Assembly: GCA_951804985.1 (NCBI GenBank)
Contig: OX638133.1
Location: 4,608,501 to 4,672,500 of the forward strand
Source: Dryomyza anilis
Lineage: Eukaryota > Arthropoda > Insecta > Diptera > Dryomyzidae
Reading direction: 5' to 3'
Length of the DNA: 64,000 nucleotides
This document shows, piece by piece, positions 1-13,625 of the stretch. The translations under genes were made by a program, and so were the position numbers. Numbering within the stretch: position 1 is the first letter of the stretch; each line of letters opens with the position of its first letter. The notes under the pieces were generated by a model. The model was not told the DNA's origin. It did no database searches and saw only the letters and a list, made by a program, of their open reading frames with translations.

Positions 1-532
1 TACAATATGAGATCAAATCTATTTTTAATGTTCGCATAAAATATAAACTGCGCCAATAGGTGCTCCTCCCATCTTATGTCTCTCCCTACTGCATCACCCA
101 CAATACAAGTGGGTGTGAATTATGTTGCCCTACGGCCACTTTTGTGCGCCGTCCAGTTATGGTTTGAAATATGATAGCAAGCAACACGGGGACAACAGGC
201 GTTAAGTAACGCATTGATTAATGTCTACCAGATATGCTCGAGGTTGTTTCAAGTGATTTTTCTTGTTCTTTTGCTTTTATTTCTTTTTTGTATTATACAA
301 TTCTTGAATGATTCAATAGAATTTAAAAATTGTGTGGTCAGCAAAAACTATGATGTTTATGATTTTTATTACTGGCGACACTTGTTGCGAAACTCATGTT
401 AATTGTTTTTTGTTTTTTATAGACTAAGGAAGTATTTCGTAATGACGTTGCTTAATAATTTTAAAATCTTATTATGTTTTTACTTAAATTTAATATTGTG
501 TTAATGTATAAAAATCGTAGTCGTCAGCTTAC
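1..532 (-). other. Partial intron 3 of the exp-like gene
   Basis: This follows the donor at 532 on the minus strand and continues off the left edge. No exon, repeat array or RNA gene is visible. The open frame at 214-402 on the plus strand is hydrophobic, uses no clear ATG context and matches nothing recognised. Confidence 0.6.
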
Positions 533-605
533 CTGCCCGATGTGTCTTTTGAATTCTTCTGTCTTTTGATCTCTCATAGGATTGTCGAAGCCGCATAAAC
601 CGATG
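533..605 (-). CDS. exp: Third coding exon, middle of MH2 domain
   Basis: On the minus strand the acceptor (atttgcag) is followed by one base that completes the split Arg codon (CG|C). Then 24 codons read IGLCGFDNPMRDQKT, EEFKR and HIGQ, and the donor CAG|gtaagc at 532 is in phase 0. In SMAD MH2 domains the same place reads RFcLGLLsNvnRn...RRHIGKG. The shared I/L-G-L core, the N-x-x-R turn and the RHIG motif (112-115) identify the fold. The remaining MH2 strands and the C-terminus must lie left of position 1. The exon is very short (73 bases) and isolated by a 29-kb intron on one side and at least 532 bases of intron on the other. Confidence 0.93.
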
Positions 606-689
606 CTGCAAATAGTAGAAAATTTGATAATTATAAATCAATTATTAATTAAAATTACTAAAATATAAGTGTGACATACACAACTAATA

Positions 690-1800
690 GGTACAGATAC
701 TGTTTAACTAAAGCACAGACTTATTGAATATAGTTAAACCCTCGTAGATACTTATTGAATAAAGCAGAGATGTTGTAGATACTTTTTGAATACATTTTAA
801 TTATTGTAGATACATGTGCAATTGACCTAGATACTTTCAAACTGGGATAGATTTTTTTTTATAAAGCGCAGATACTTTATAATATGGTGCTGATACTTTT
901 TAAATGTCGTAGATATTTTTCTACTAGGCTAAATTACTAAAATATAAGTGTTATATATAAGTAAAAGGTACAGATTTTGTTTTAACTAAAGTACAGACTT
1001 ATTGAATATAGTTGAACTGTCGTAGATACTTATTGAATAAAGTAGAAATGTTATATATTCATTTCAAAAATATCGTAGATACATGTAAAATTGACCTAGA
1101 TACTTTCAAACTGGACTACATATTTGTTTTTATATAGCGCCGATACTTTAAACTTCATTTTTTACAAGACATTGATACTGATAAACTATAGTATCAATGT
1201 AGGAGTGACCTAAATACTTTTAAATTGCGATAGGTATTCATTTATTTGACGTAGATACTTTTTAACTAGCGTAGATACTTTTCTTACATGGTGTTGATAC
1301 TTTTTTAATTATCGTAGATACTTTTCTTACAAGTCGTTATACTTTTAAACTATGGTAGATATATTTTTACATGATCCAAATACTTTTAAACTGCGATAAA
1401 TAATTTTTTATATGACACAGATACTTCTTAACAAGCATAGATACTTTTGCATATGGCGTAGATATTATTGAATTTGCGTCGATCGATTTAAACTATAATC
1501 GATACTTTTTGTTTTTTGTTGATACTCCTTAATCTGTTTTGATCGAACAACTTTTAAACTGGGAGAGATACTTTTTTTTTAATACAGTACAGATATTTTT
1601 AACTAGCGTAGACATTTTTTTAAATGTCCTTAATATCTTTTAACTGGCGTAGATACTTTTTATCAAAGGTAGACACTTTTTTACATGGCGTAGATTTTAT
1701 TAAAAGCCGTTCATACATTTTTACTTGGCATAGATACTTTTTAAGAGGCGAAGATACAAGAGACGCAAATACAACAATATATGTAGATACTTTTTAAATG
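690..1800. repeat. Degenerate minisatellite built on gtagatacttttt
   Basis: The block repeats the core cgtagatactttttaac with variable spacers of roughly 10-25 bases, giving well over twenty recognisable copies of gatactt. Copies are diverged and the period is irregular, so this is an old array. It lies in intron 2 close to the third coding exon. Nothing coding is seen in it. Confidence 0.8.
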
Positions 1801-4080
1801 CAGTAGCCATTATATAAATTTAGCTTGATACTTTCTTTTTTCATATTAGTAACAATTAATAAAAAAATATGTATAATGACAAAAAAAATTTGAATTTGAA
1901 ATTATCTTCTAAATATCGATACAATATCGATACACCAAACAATTTAATCCACATTCACTTTTTCATTGTGGTTGCATGAGTCACCATGCATCAGAGCACA
2001 AAAATTCTTTAGAAAAAAAAACTTCAAATTGTTGCACGAAAAATTCAAGCAAAAGCAACAAATGCCAGACAGCTGTCAAAAAATACAAAAAATGTGTGCG
2101 CAAAAGCACTTTTAAAAATATCAAACTGAGGTCAAAGCAAAAACAAAATAATTTTGAAAATTAATAAATAAAAAAAAAAAAAAAAAAAAAATAAATTAAA
2201 AAATTAAGAAATAATAATAAAATAAAAAAAACATGTGAACTTAATTGAACCCATACGGCTATAGACTAAATGAAAATCAATTTACCAAGCTGCGCCCAAT
2301 AATTGACTATTAAAGGCAGTACCTAGAGTGCAGCCCATAATTTAGGCCTTAAACCATGCACTGTGTAACAAAAGCAGTCTTTGAACTCTGGCGGCTTTTG
2401 TCGCCAACACAAAGGTGGTGTTAAAAGGCCAAAACCAATTGATTTACTAGTTCTTTGCAGCACTGCATTAAGCCAAGTTTGCTTGAAAATGCGACGGCAA
2501 ACAGCGTTCGTCACATTTCAAAGAGTTGCCACATGCACAGCTGTTGCTGTTAACCATTAAAAGACATAGCCAAAAATGGCTTTAAAAGACAACAAAAAAA
2601 TAGGCTTATAGTCTATGCAAATAAAAGACATTCAACTTTATTTTATTTACACCCTCATGGCGTTTGGTTGTTGCTTTTTTGGGCAATACACACATTTTGT
2701 GCCCAGTCTTTTGTAGTGGCTGTCAGTGGTGTTTTGTAGCATTTTGTAGCAAAGTCATTGGCTTTATGTGTTACTACATAAAACCATAATAAATTGCAAG
2801 ACAAAAGCAATATTTTGGCATGAGCATAATTTATAAATATTGCTAGTTTTAATAAGTTTTGCAATTTTTATTTTTGGTTTCATGTCTGCTTCATTTTGAG
2901 ACATTATAGCATGCAAAGTATACAAGTTATTAATTGAAATTTTACACCAGAATAGACTCTAATATTTTAGTTATGAAATGTTGAAAAAATTATATAAATC
3001 GGTGCTGCAGTGCTGAAACTATAGCATTTTGAAAATGCAATCACTTATAATGTTGCGTATACGCCACGTTGTACCAAACAGAAGCTGTGTTTATAACTAT
3101 ATATTTTATGTTATAATTAAATTAAATTGAAAAACTAAAAAAAAACTCAAAATAGATAATACAATTTTCTAATTATGAATTTAAAAAATATTGAACTTTA
3201 TTTGGTATAATTTGTTATTGTATTTAATTTTGTAAATATATAATTTTAATTGAAACTAAAAGTCTTTGACGCTTAATTGTGTTTTAATTTCGATTTTAAT
3301 GATTTAATTAAATGGTGATTAACAAAGTTAAAAAATGTTTAACGACCTGTTAAAAACTGATTTGCTGTTTTGATTTGAGGCAGCCGCCAAAATCGGTAGC
3401 TCAAATCTGCAACATAAAAAGACCAACAATTAAAATTGAGATGAGGAATATGTTGTTGTTTTTCTGCGCTATGCGCAAAACCTTGAACGCAATCATATGA
3501 AACGAAATCATGTTGCTATTGTTCTTCTTCTGCTGTTGTTTTTTTTGTTATGTTGTTGCTGTCTTTAACTTTGACACACATTTCAAGAACTTCAGCCAAC
3601 TGAACAGCATTCAAATAATAAATCAGACAAACGTTTGTCAGGAACATGTGCAGTAGAAAAATGGAATATAAAAAAATATAAAACTGAAGAAGCTTTATAA
3701 CAGCAACATGTTGCCGTCTTTGTGTTGGATGCTGAAAATACTTTTAATGTTGCTGCTGTTGCTTCTACTGCTGCTGTGTTCTTACATAATTAACTGAATT
3801 AACATAAATTCTGTTCTAGATAACGAAACGAAGGACGACAGAGTGTATTGCGGACAGACAGGCAGTCGGTTGTATGGCAATAAATGCTGCAGTCTTTATA
3901 CAGCTTATTGGTGACCTTAATGCAACACGTTGCAGTGTTTTTGCTGCCAATTGCACTTTGCCAAAAACCATGTTAAAGATCAAATCATTTATTAAATTGG
4001 AAAAAATACTTAAATTATATTTTAAAAAAATAAAATAAAAATAAAAAGAACAGTTTGAAAATATAATAAATATATTTGAC
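1800..4080. other. Intronic sequence, no gene recognised
   Basis: This is AT-rich intronic DNA with a poly-A tract near 2170-2195 and TTG/CTG-rich patches around 3510-3560 and 3750-3780. Short open frames exist on both strands but none has splice, codon or family support. Confidence 0.5.
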
Positions 4081-4680
4081 AATTTTTCTAAAAGTAATTT
4101 TTGAAATCAAATATTAAAGTATATTTAGTTTCGAAAATTAATTTTAGAAAAATAATAAAATTAGATTTATTAAAAAATAAAAAAAAAAATTCAGGAATTT
4201 CAAAATACTTCAATATAATAAAAAAATATATGAAATAAATTAAAAAAATAATATTTATAAAAAAATTAAATACCAAATGTATAAAAATAAAATAAAAAAA
4301 CAATAACAAAATAATAATTTAAAAAAGTATGTTTAAAAGAGAATATAATGCGATATAAAAATCCGAATAAAAATAAAATAATTAAAATAGAGATAAAAAT
4401 AAAATGAAAATAAAATAAAAATATAATAAAAATTAAATTTAATTAAATAAAAAAGTTAAAAATAACCAAAATATATATAAAAAAATTAAATAAAAACTAA
4501 AATATATAAAGGAAAAATGTTAAATAAAAAAATAAAAATTAAAACAAAAAAATTAAAAAATAAGAAATAATGAAAATAAAAACTTATAAAATAAATATAG
4601 AAAAAATAGATGTAATATAGGAAAAAAGTTGAAATAAAAATTAAAATTAAAATGAAATTAAATTAAATAATTGTTTTTAT
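4080..4680. repeat. A-rich (AAATA/AAAATA)n simple sequence
   Basis: The plus strand is almost entirely A and T, with recurring aaataaaaata words and no fixed longer unit. It is the left part of a tract that resumes at 4985 after a normal-composition break at 4685-4985. Confidence 0.8.
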
Positions 4681-4984
4681 TTTACGACCTCTTTTGATTA
4701 TTTTAAGATATTGTCTTAACGTGCTCAAGGTCCAGTCAGTACAAATTGGGTGTTTTGTACCAACAAATAAAACAACAAACAATTGGCAAAATGCATTGAG
4801 TGGCAGATCGTACAGCTGTTTCAGAGGCAGCCAAGCCCCTTCATCAGCGATCTTTCTCTGCAGATTCTACATTTCAAGTCGCTAAAGTTTTCCTTTTCCA
4901 ATGAACACAATAAGAATTATGTGCATTGAAGAAGAAAGTACCAAAAGCAAAAATGCAAAAACTGTATCAACTCAAGATGCTTTT

Positions 4985-5960
4985 TGGTTCTTCCTTCTGA
5001 TGAAACTCAAATAAAATAAATTAAATAAAGTAAAATTATTGAGAACAAAAATTATAGAGTAATGAAATAATATAAAAAAATAAAATAAATATAAAATTTA
5101 AAAAAAAAATAAAATATTAGGAAAAAAATAAAATAAAAATAAAAAAATGTTAAATAAAAATTAAATTAAATAAAAATAGAAAATATATAAATAAAAAATA
5201 ATAATAAAAAATAAAAATATTAAATAAAATAAAATATATATAATATAAAAGAAAAATTAAAAGGAAATAAGATAAAATAAAACCAAAATAAAATAAATAT
5301 AAAAAAGATAAAAATAAAAACAAAAATAAAAATAATAAAAATAAAATGAAAATAAAAATAAAATAAACTAAAATAAAATAAAAATACAAATAAAAATAAA
5401 ATAAAATGAAATAAATATAAATAAAAATATTAAATAAAATAAAATATATATAATATAAAAGAAAAATTAAAAGGAAATAAGATAAAATAAAAACAAAATA
5501 AAATAAATATAAAAAAATATAAAAATAATAAAAATAAATGAAAATGTAATGAAAATAAATAATGAAAATAAAAATAAAATACAAATAAAATAAAATAAAA
5601 TGAAATAAAAATGAAATAAAAATAAAATAAAAATAAAGTAAAATAAAAATAAAAATAAAAATAAAAATAAAAATAAAAATAAAAATAAAATAAAAATAAA
5701 AATAATAATAAAAATAAAGTAAAATAAAATGAAATATAAATAAAAAATAATAAAAAATAAAAAAAAATAAAAAAATAAAATATAAATAAAATAAAAATAA
5801 AATAAAAATAATATTAAATATAATAAAAAATAAAATAAAAATTTAATTAAAATAAAATAATAAAAATGAAAATATAATAAAAAATAAAATCCAAAATGTA
5901 AATAAAAAAATAATTAAAAAATTACTGAACATGAATTAAAAATTAAAAAATAAAAATAAG
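4985..5960. repeat. (AAATA)n-type simple-sequence tract with an internal duplication
   Basis: This is nearly pure aaataaaaataaaat sequence over about 1 kb. A longer unit is visible: the stretch at 5205-5300 recurs at 5425-5515, both containing aaaatatatataatataaaa and then gaaaaattaaaaggaaataa. The 144-residue open frame on the minus strand (5150-5584) is only Y/F/I/L low-complexity sequence and is not a gene. Confidence 0.85.
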
Positions 5961-5999
5961 TACAGAAATTTCATAAATAAAAACCTAAATTCTACGAAA

Positions 6000-8210
6000 C
6001 TGTTTTGTTTTAGTTCAGACTAAAATACAAAATAAAAATATCATGTGTTTAAAAAATGAAAACAACAACTTCTGCAGCAATCCTCACACAAGCAACTTTT
6101 ACTTTTTACAACAACTACATAATAACTACAACAGGTAGGCAACCGAAGCAGCAGCAACATTAAAAGCGGTTAACGCGTCGAGCAACAAAAATGCATCAGC
6201 AGCAGTCAACGAAGCGGCAACGAAGCGTAAAACTCCGCACGCTGCCAACAACGACCGCCAGATTGAGCCAGGTTGTTGCGCGGCAAATGAATTGGTTGCA
6301 AGGTCGTCGTCATCGTCGCTTGATGGCAACAGCAATAACAGCATTAATAACTTTAGCAGCAACTACAGAAAATTTAAAAGCAACCAAAAAGCAGCAACAT
6401 ATGCCACATTATTGTTGCATAGCACGGCGATAAAACAACAACTCAGACTCAGATGGAAAATATTTATATTTTTTGCTTAATAGCTCTAAAATATATAAAT
6501 TTGCAACTATTTTGAATAATTATTGTTTTTTTTTTAATTTAAATTTTTTTTATTGCTGTGGTTTGCTGTAGCAGCAACATGTTGACGAGTGTCGCTCAGT
6601 GTTGCGTATCTACGCAGTCAAACATTTCATTGCTGTTGTTTCGTATGTTTTTTTTTGTGTTTTTATTAATACTGTGTATTGCATTTAAATCAGCAGCCAC
6701 ATATTGCATGCACTGCTGTGGGTCAACAATGGCTGCCGCCGAAACTGCCGAAATGTGCGTATCTTGGTTTTGTGACCGGTTATTCAAGGAAGTGTCCAGT
6801 TTTTTTCAATTTAATTTTTTATTTATTTTATAAACTACAATGAAATTGCCTTTAAATTGTTGCTGTTGTCATAATAAAACCAGCTTGAGAAGCAGCTTTT
6901 GCGCTTTAATGAAGAGGCTGCTGCACAAAAGGTTGCCATGTCAAGTTCGTCGACAACTTGTTTGTTTTAAAACGCATAAATGTTGATTTTTTGAATTAAA
7001 TATAATTTTGCACTTTGGCAAAAATAACATTAAATTAAAACATCTTTAAACTTTTTTTTTTCTCTAGGTTTCAAGTTATTAAATCATATATTACTGGAAA
7101 AAATATAGGTTTTTTTTTAGAATATCGGAATATAAAGCAATTTTTTTGTTATTTGTAAATTAAAATTTTCTTTTTAAATTTTAAAAACACAAAATAAACT
7201 TTTTGCAAAACTTCGTTAATATTTCGATTGATTTGAGTTTACGTTGCGGTTGCAGGAAATCAAAACCAAGTCAGCCTAAATTTTTCATTGATATTGCTAG
7301 CCTGAAAAAAGCACAATCCGCAACAACAACAGTTGCCACAATAATCTTCGCCAATTCCAAAAGCACTTAGTGCAGCTTCCGTTTGCTTTTGTTGTTGCCT
7401 TTTGTTGTTGCCGCTCACACACAATGCCAACAATCACAGCGGCAACAATCGTCAACAATGTGGCCATATTTTTGCGTATTAAACCTATTATGTGCTGCCG
7501 TTCAAGGTTATGTTGTGGGCAACGCATAAAGAGCATAATTTACAGACAAATAATGCAGCAGTTGAAAAAAAAAACTAATTGCTGCAGGCGCTGAGACAAA
7601 ATTTAAGACTTCCGCAAAAAGCATGTAAAAAATAATAAACGCGCCTTAAAAACTGTTTCAATTTATTATAATTTTTTTCTTTTTTTTTTATTTAAATACC
7701 TATAGCATGTAACGGCGCACGTGCAGCCAACAATGAAAATCCGTGTTTAATACAAATTCAAATGAAACTGTAGCAACTGTTGCTGCGACTGCTGCAAAAA
7801 GGGTGTTGCTGACAACCTTGTACCAATCATTACAAGTTGCTCCAGTTGTTTGTTTATTTCTTTTATCTAATTTTAATACTATTTTATGCTTATCGTAGAT
7901 GTCATAAATTTACAATCACTTTGCATGCGTTTTTCTAGCAATTGCTGTTGATTTATGCCAACAAAAAATTGTTTTTTTTTGTTTTATATTTTAGTTTTTC
8001 AAATTTATCACTTTTTTTTGAGTTTTACAATTGAAAAACACCCACATTTTGTGCGCTGTTTACTGCAGCATAATTGGCAGCAATTGTTGTCGCTATTGTT
8101 CTTGTCTGTTAGCGTTGGCGCCAGCGATTCATCAAGTTTTTGCAAAAAGATTGGTTGATATTCGCATTAGATAAGCAAGAATTGTGTGATTTATGTAGTG
8201 CTGACCCATG
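6000..8210. other. Intronic sequence with CAG/CAACA-rich patches
   Basis: There are repeated gcagcaaca words on either strand (6060-6440, 6550-6740, 7310-7480, 7730-7810), the kind of triplet-biased sequence common in fly introns. Overlapping open frames on both strands at 6126-6480 and 7297-7594 are explained by the CAG bias. No gene recognised. Confidence 0.5.
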
Positions 8211-8960
8211 GTAATGTATTTAAAATTTATTATTTTAAAGCTAAAGTAACTTTTTATATTAGGCAACAACTATGCAACTTGTAATCAATAATTGGCAAGT
8301 ATTACAGAACAATCAGAAATTACAGAATATATTAGAAATTGTCATATTCTCCTAATTATGCTGTTCAACATCTTTGCAACTACTTTGGAACCATTATACA
8401 ACAATCAGAGAAAATAGAAATATATATAAAGATATTTAATTTGAACCTATATTTTACTCGAGATATTCTATGAAATTAAATAAAGTATTTATTATTTTAA
8501 TGCTAATGTTACTTATATGTTAAGCAACCATTATGCAACTTTTATGCAACAATTTCCAATACATAAAAAAAAAATCAGAAACCCAAAAACAAAAATTGAA
8601 TATAGTACAAATTAATTGTCAGATCCTTCGATTTATGCTGTAAAAGATATTTGCAACTCTTTGCAACTATTATACAACAATAGGAGTTATAGAAATATAT
8701 AATTTATTTTAACTAGATTGTCACATCATCTGCATTAAACATTTATTTATATAATTAAAATAGAATTCAGTAACTATTTATTAATGTAAAGCTAAAGTTA
8801 CTTTGTATGTTAGGCAACCATTGTGTAACTTTTATGCAACAATCAGAAACTAAAAAAGTATTTTAAACTCTAAAGTATTTTAAAACTAAAAATACATTAT
8901 ATTTGAAGAAACCGATGTGCAACTACTCTGCAACCATTAACATTTTTATATAAATTATAA
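8210..8960. repeat. Three tandem copies of a ~265-285-bp unit
   Basis: Three diverged units start near 8222, 8486 and 8772. Each begins with ttattattttaaagctaaag or a close variant, followed by taggcaaccattatgcaact and ending in a run of gcaactatt-type words. Diverged by point changes and small indels. Confidence 0.75.
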
Positions 8961-8964
8961 ATTT

Positions 8965-9790
8965 TTACTAGAAAATTTAATTTTTTATTGAAAATTTGAT
9001 TTTTCACTAAAAATTGAATTTTTAACTAAAAATTCCATTTTACAATAAAAATTCAATTATTCACTAAAATTTCAATTATTCACTAAAAATTCAATTTTTC
9101 ACTAAAAATTGAATTTTTAACTAAAAATTCCATTTTACAATAAAATTTCAATTATTCACTAAAATTTCAATTATTCACTAAAAATTCAATTTTTCACTAA
9201 AAATTTTTCACTAAAAATCACTAAAAATTAAATTTTTCACTAAAAATTCAATTTTTCACTAAAAATTCAAATTTTCACTAAAAATTAAATTTTTCACCAA
9301 AAATTAAATTTTTCACTAAAAATTAAATTTTTAACTAAAAATTATATTTTTAACTAAAAATTCAATTTTTCATTAAAACTCAAATTTTTCACTAAAATTT
9401 AAATTTTTCACTAAAAATTAAATTTTTTACTAAAAATTAAATTTTAAACTAAAAATTAAATTTTTCACTGAAAATTCAATTATTCACTAATAATTAAAAT
9501 TTTCACTAAAAATTAAAATTTTCACTAAAAATTGAAATTTTCACTAAAAATTAAAATTTTCACTAAAAATTCAAATGTTCACTAAAAATTCAATTGTTCA
9601 CTAAAAATTCCATTTTTTACTAAAAATTCCATTTTTCACTCAAAATTAAACTAAAATTTAAATTTTTCACTAAAAATTTAAATTTCACTAAAATTCATTT
9701 TTTTTTTAGCAAAAAAATAAAATTTTCTGCAAAGCAATCCAATTTTCATTTAAAAAATCAAATTTTCTCTAAAAATTCAAATTTTCACAA
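8965..9790. repeat. 19-bp minisatellite array A (caatttttcactaaaaatt)
   Basis: Head-to-tail copies of a 19-bp unit, caatttttcactaaaaatt, with point variants at the first and fourth bases. More than 35 units fit the span. Each unit has internal dyad symmetry (a T run facing an A run). It shares period and layout with the arrays at 17.15, 20.29 and 45.18 kb. Confidence 0.9.
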
Positions 9791-10840
9791 TAAAATGCAA
9801 CGTAAATCTTTATTATGTGTTCGAAAATCTGACTGCAATTATAATTGCTTTCGGTGCGCCTCGCATTGCCGGTAGGGCTGGCATGTTGCTGCCGCATAAA
9901 TTGGCAGCCCAAGACTTGAGGCTATAAAATGCAAATTGTTGTAGTTGGATTTTGCACTTGCTGCCAAATACAAAAACAAGCGCCAAATATGCGCAAACAG
10001 GCATCGAGCAGCAGCTAACAAAACATGCGAGAGCTATTAAAATAGTTAGCAGCAGTAGCAACATCGTCGCCGTAGCAACAACATCTGCAACATGACATCA
10101 TATGGAGCAACAATGGTTGGGCGTAAAATGTTGCTGTGCAGTTGCAGCAACTTTTATCTGATGCTCTGCGCATGCGCCGCACACATTTATTTATCTAATG
10201 TTGGAATGAGATCCCTTAAATAGGTTCGTTATGGTTTATTGGTCCAAAAGACGTTGCACGCAATGCGCACAGATTTGCATGTTGCTGTCGGGGGCATTAC
10301 CGCAGGCAGTTGTTGCCACTGCTTCTGTCTGACAAAGGCGTTGGTTGGGCATGTTGCCCATCTTGAGTTGTGTGTAGTGGGCACTACATACGGCGACAGC
10401 AACATTGAAGGGCGTCAGAAGGCTTTGAAAATGAACACATTGTTTTGAATTTGGCAACAACAAAAGAACAAAATAAGGAAATCAAAAAACACAGGATATC
10501 AATGCACTGCAAGGAAGGTAATAGAAATAGTAATTTAAATCTACTCTCGGCAAAATGTTTGCAGACCAAGGTGTTATTGAAATATTTAATATTATGCAGA
10601 AATATTTGCAGTTTCCATTGAAAGTTGTCTAATTCTGGCTCTTTCCTGAGAAATCTAATTTCAAAATTCCAGAATTCTTGGGTACAATTTTAGTTGCAAT
10701 AGACAAAAGTCACTCCAATGTTTTTTTCCAAATTTGTTTTTTATAATTCCTAAGAAAAATAGAAAAAAGTTTTGTAAGAATGGATTTATACTTAAACTTG
10801 TTCTTAACATAAAATAATTTTGGTCTCGATATCTACTAGA
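9790..10840. other. Intronic sequence, no gene recognised
   Basis: This is unique-looking DNA with somewhat higher GC at 9840-10460, including gcagcaaca tracts and open frames on both strands that mirror one another. There is no splice or family support for coding. Confidence 0.5.
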
Positions 10841-11375
10841 CATCTGCACAAATGTTTCCTCTGCAAATATGCACTACTGCACTCTACAGTTTTGAATGCA
10901 TTTTGCAAATGACAGTCGATAGTATTATGGTGAAAATTCCTTATAGTAAGAATGATAAAAAAAATTTAAAATGCACTAAGTACGTGTTATAAGCACTTCA
11001 TTTCAGTATATGAATTTTTATTGCACTTCATCATAGATCTCTTCACTGCAGTTTTGTTTTGTTTAAAATGCACTGAGTACTCGGTATCATAAGCACTTCA
11101 TTTCAGTATATGAATTTTTATTGCACTTCATCATGGATGTCTTCACTGCAGTTTTGTTTTGTTTAAAATGCACTATATACTCGTTGTCATAAGCAGTTCA
11201 TTTCAGTATTTGAATTTTTATTGCACTTCATCATAGATCTCTTCACTGCAGTTTTGTTTGTGTTTTGATTTGACAGTACTTGGTGCTTTGTTGACATTCA
11301 TTTGATTGTCAAGTATTGAGTTGACGATAGTAAATGTTTTGAAACAAAGTTAATGTCTTGAAGTGGGCATCCCTC
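10841..11375 (-). mobile_element. TIR element with internal 99-bp repeats, truncated
   Basis: It begins with tactagacatctgcacaaat, the terminus also seen at 30934 and, inverted, near 31975 and 32990. Then come three direct repeats of about 99 bp (10967, 11065, 11165) containing aaaatgcact and cttcactgcagttttgtttt. The sequence matches the 30.9-33.0 kb elements in reverse complement. The far end reaches the conserved ttgaagtggg (about 11359-11369), but the terminal repeat itself is lost. No transposase frame remains. Confidence 0.75.
10967..11265. repeat. 3 x ~99-bp tandem repeat
   Basis: Units start at 10967, 11065 and 11165 and are nearly identical, differing at a few bases. They lie inside the TIR element and are its reverse-complement counterpart of the right-hand sequence at 31.1 and 32.0 kb. 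Confidence 0.88.
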
Positions 11376-13560
11376 AGAAAAATTTACATTTTTAAAGAAA
11401 TTTACATTTTGTGATAAGAAAAATATAATTATCCGTTTCAGATCTTAATCTTAGCACTATTATCCTAATATTCTATAAAATATTAGGTATATTGAACATA
11501 GTTTTCACTGGAATTATCAGAAAAGGTATATTTTAAAAAGTAAAACAGATTGATAAATATACAGAAATAATTTTAATATTTATTATAAATTCAAAATCGA
11601 TTTTGTTTTGATTATTAAGGAATTGTTCGGGTATGAATTTCTTGGTGACTTGGTTCTCGGAGAAGAAATATCAGTTAATATATGAACTGTTTCTCTACCA
11701 TTTGAATTGATATTTTTCAGAAATTGATTCAAAATTCGTTTATCAATTTTGCAAAGTTTACCAATATTTTCAATGGATATTAAAAAAAACATGGCATTGC
11801 GTTTTTATTATCATTCAAAAACCTTCATTGGATTGAATTCAATTCAAATACATTTATTTTCTATTGAAATATCCAACTTTGGAACAGCAAAAAGACAATT
11901 TAAATCGAATTTAGATTATAAAACTATTTCGATCGTAAGATCGGACTGGCATGTGTCACTGGTATTAACATTCATGACGATGACACATATAATGTTTTGT
12001 AATAAAACCAATTCTCGACTAATTTGTCCTACATAAAAATGCCATAAAATCTTGCGATTCTTCATGTGTAGTCTTAATGCGCCACCAGTGAGCGCACTGA
12101 TCCTCACCTATCCTCCTAATGATCAACTTAAATCAGAGGCAACTCGCATGTAATTTAATTAGCGATGCATGTGATTAGCCAAAGAGGCCATATCTGCAAC
12201 TGAGACAGCAGTCGGAGTGGGCTCGATGTTTAGCGAAGCAAATTAACGCATCGATCTGTTGAAGATACGACATGGTTGCATTAACCCTTTAACGACTATT
12301 GTTCCCAAAAAGAGCTCTAGACTTGAAGGCTTTATTTAAATTTAAAACTAGAGTTATTTGTCTAAAATTAAGATGAACGAGGTTATATAAGATTTTTATA
12401 TTCTTTATATTTTATAAAGGGTTTTTATTGTCACATTTTCACATTTGTAAAACAAAAATGTATTATATATTTTTAGGCATTAATGGGTTAATTTATGAAA
12501 ATCATTGGCATGCAACAATTATATGTGTTTTAAACTCAAGTAGCAATCGAGTAGTCGTGGCGTGTTTGTGGCGCGCCAACGCATTGTCAAGTGTTTTATT
12601 TTAAGTTGGGGATCTAAGAAGGTTCTATAGAGGCTTCAAAGAGGTTTCTTAGAGACTGACTGAAAGAGGTTTCTGAAGGGCGCACAGTGCTTTAGGAACC
12701 CTTTCCAACTATCTACAAGTCTCATAGACAGCGTATTAATTAATTAAACTGCTGTTCGTTAGGCGGCTATGCTTGCTGTCTGTTCAGGGGTCTTCCTTTT
12801 GAAACCTTCAAAAACAGTGCAGCTATCTGTCTGCCAGCCTGATATGTTCGGTCTATCCTGGCCCCGTGCTTTGGCATGTTTTATTTATTCCATCGAGTGT
12901 CACAAAGTGTTGCTTTAATTTATGTGCTGTGGACCTCACACACGCCTTTAGCTGGTAATGCATTACTTTGGCATGTAAATCAGATGCAGTCCAGAAGTCC
13001 TTAAATTGATGCATGTTTGTCTAAATGCTGCCATTAGTCTGTGGCATGTGGGCAGCTCGTGAGCCACAGGGTCTGATGACAAGGTGTGAATTTACTGGAG
13101 GACGTGCGGCATGTAAATGAGCTACATGATAAGTGGCTAACATGCGGCTGAATATTGTTTTTGACTTGGTTGGACAGAAGTTACTGTATTGAAAACCATT
13201 TGTTATGATGACGATACCACGATGACGCATATGGATAGATTTTTTATAGATTTTATTATGAATGGCATCAAGTAAGACTTTTCATCTTCTTTTCTATTCA
13301 ACATAAATATTAAGTTTACAATAAGTTTGAAAATAAAAATATGCTTATCGAGAAAGTAGAGATATACCTATCGGGCATATTCTAAAATTAATTTTTGATC
13401 GAAATTAAATTATTTGACAACAAATATCGAATTAAATTCGATTGAAGTTATTTATTTTAGAATTCTAGAATCGCAAAAATTAGTTTGAAATTTTAATACT
13501 ATTTTGACCGCAAATTGGAACCGTAAGGAATATTTTTAACTCTATCTGGATTTAATTATT
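11375..13560. other. Intronic sequence with a moderate-GC, repeat-poor core
   Basis: The first 700 bases are ordinary AT-rich intron. From about 12040 to 13240 the DNA is more balanced in base composition and free of visible repeats, apart from variations on gaggtttct at 12610-12680. Open frames here are short and lack splice support. Candidate regulatory DNA by composition only. Confidence 0.4.
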
Positions 13561-13570
13561 CCAATCAAAA

Positions 13571-13625
13571 GAGCTCAGCCGAAGTTCTATACAGCACTGT
13601 AGCGCCAAACTATTATTATTAATCA
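13571..13625 (+). mobile_element. SINE 3'-end fragment
   Basis: About 50 bases match the 3' end of the SINE at 23571-23885: gagctc, then ccgaagttctatacag, then actgtagcgccaaa, then a (TTATT)-type tail. The tRNA head and body are absent, as in a 5'-truncated retroposed copy. Confidence 0.75.

Noticed and set aside
5150..5584. 144-codon open frame on the minus strand
   Set aside because: Pure Y/F/I/L low-complexity translation of an AAATA tract.
6126..6480. Overlapping genes on both strands
   Set aside because: Opposed open frames arise from CAG/CTG triplet bias.
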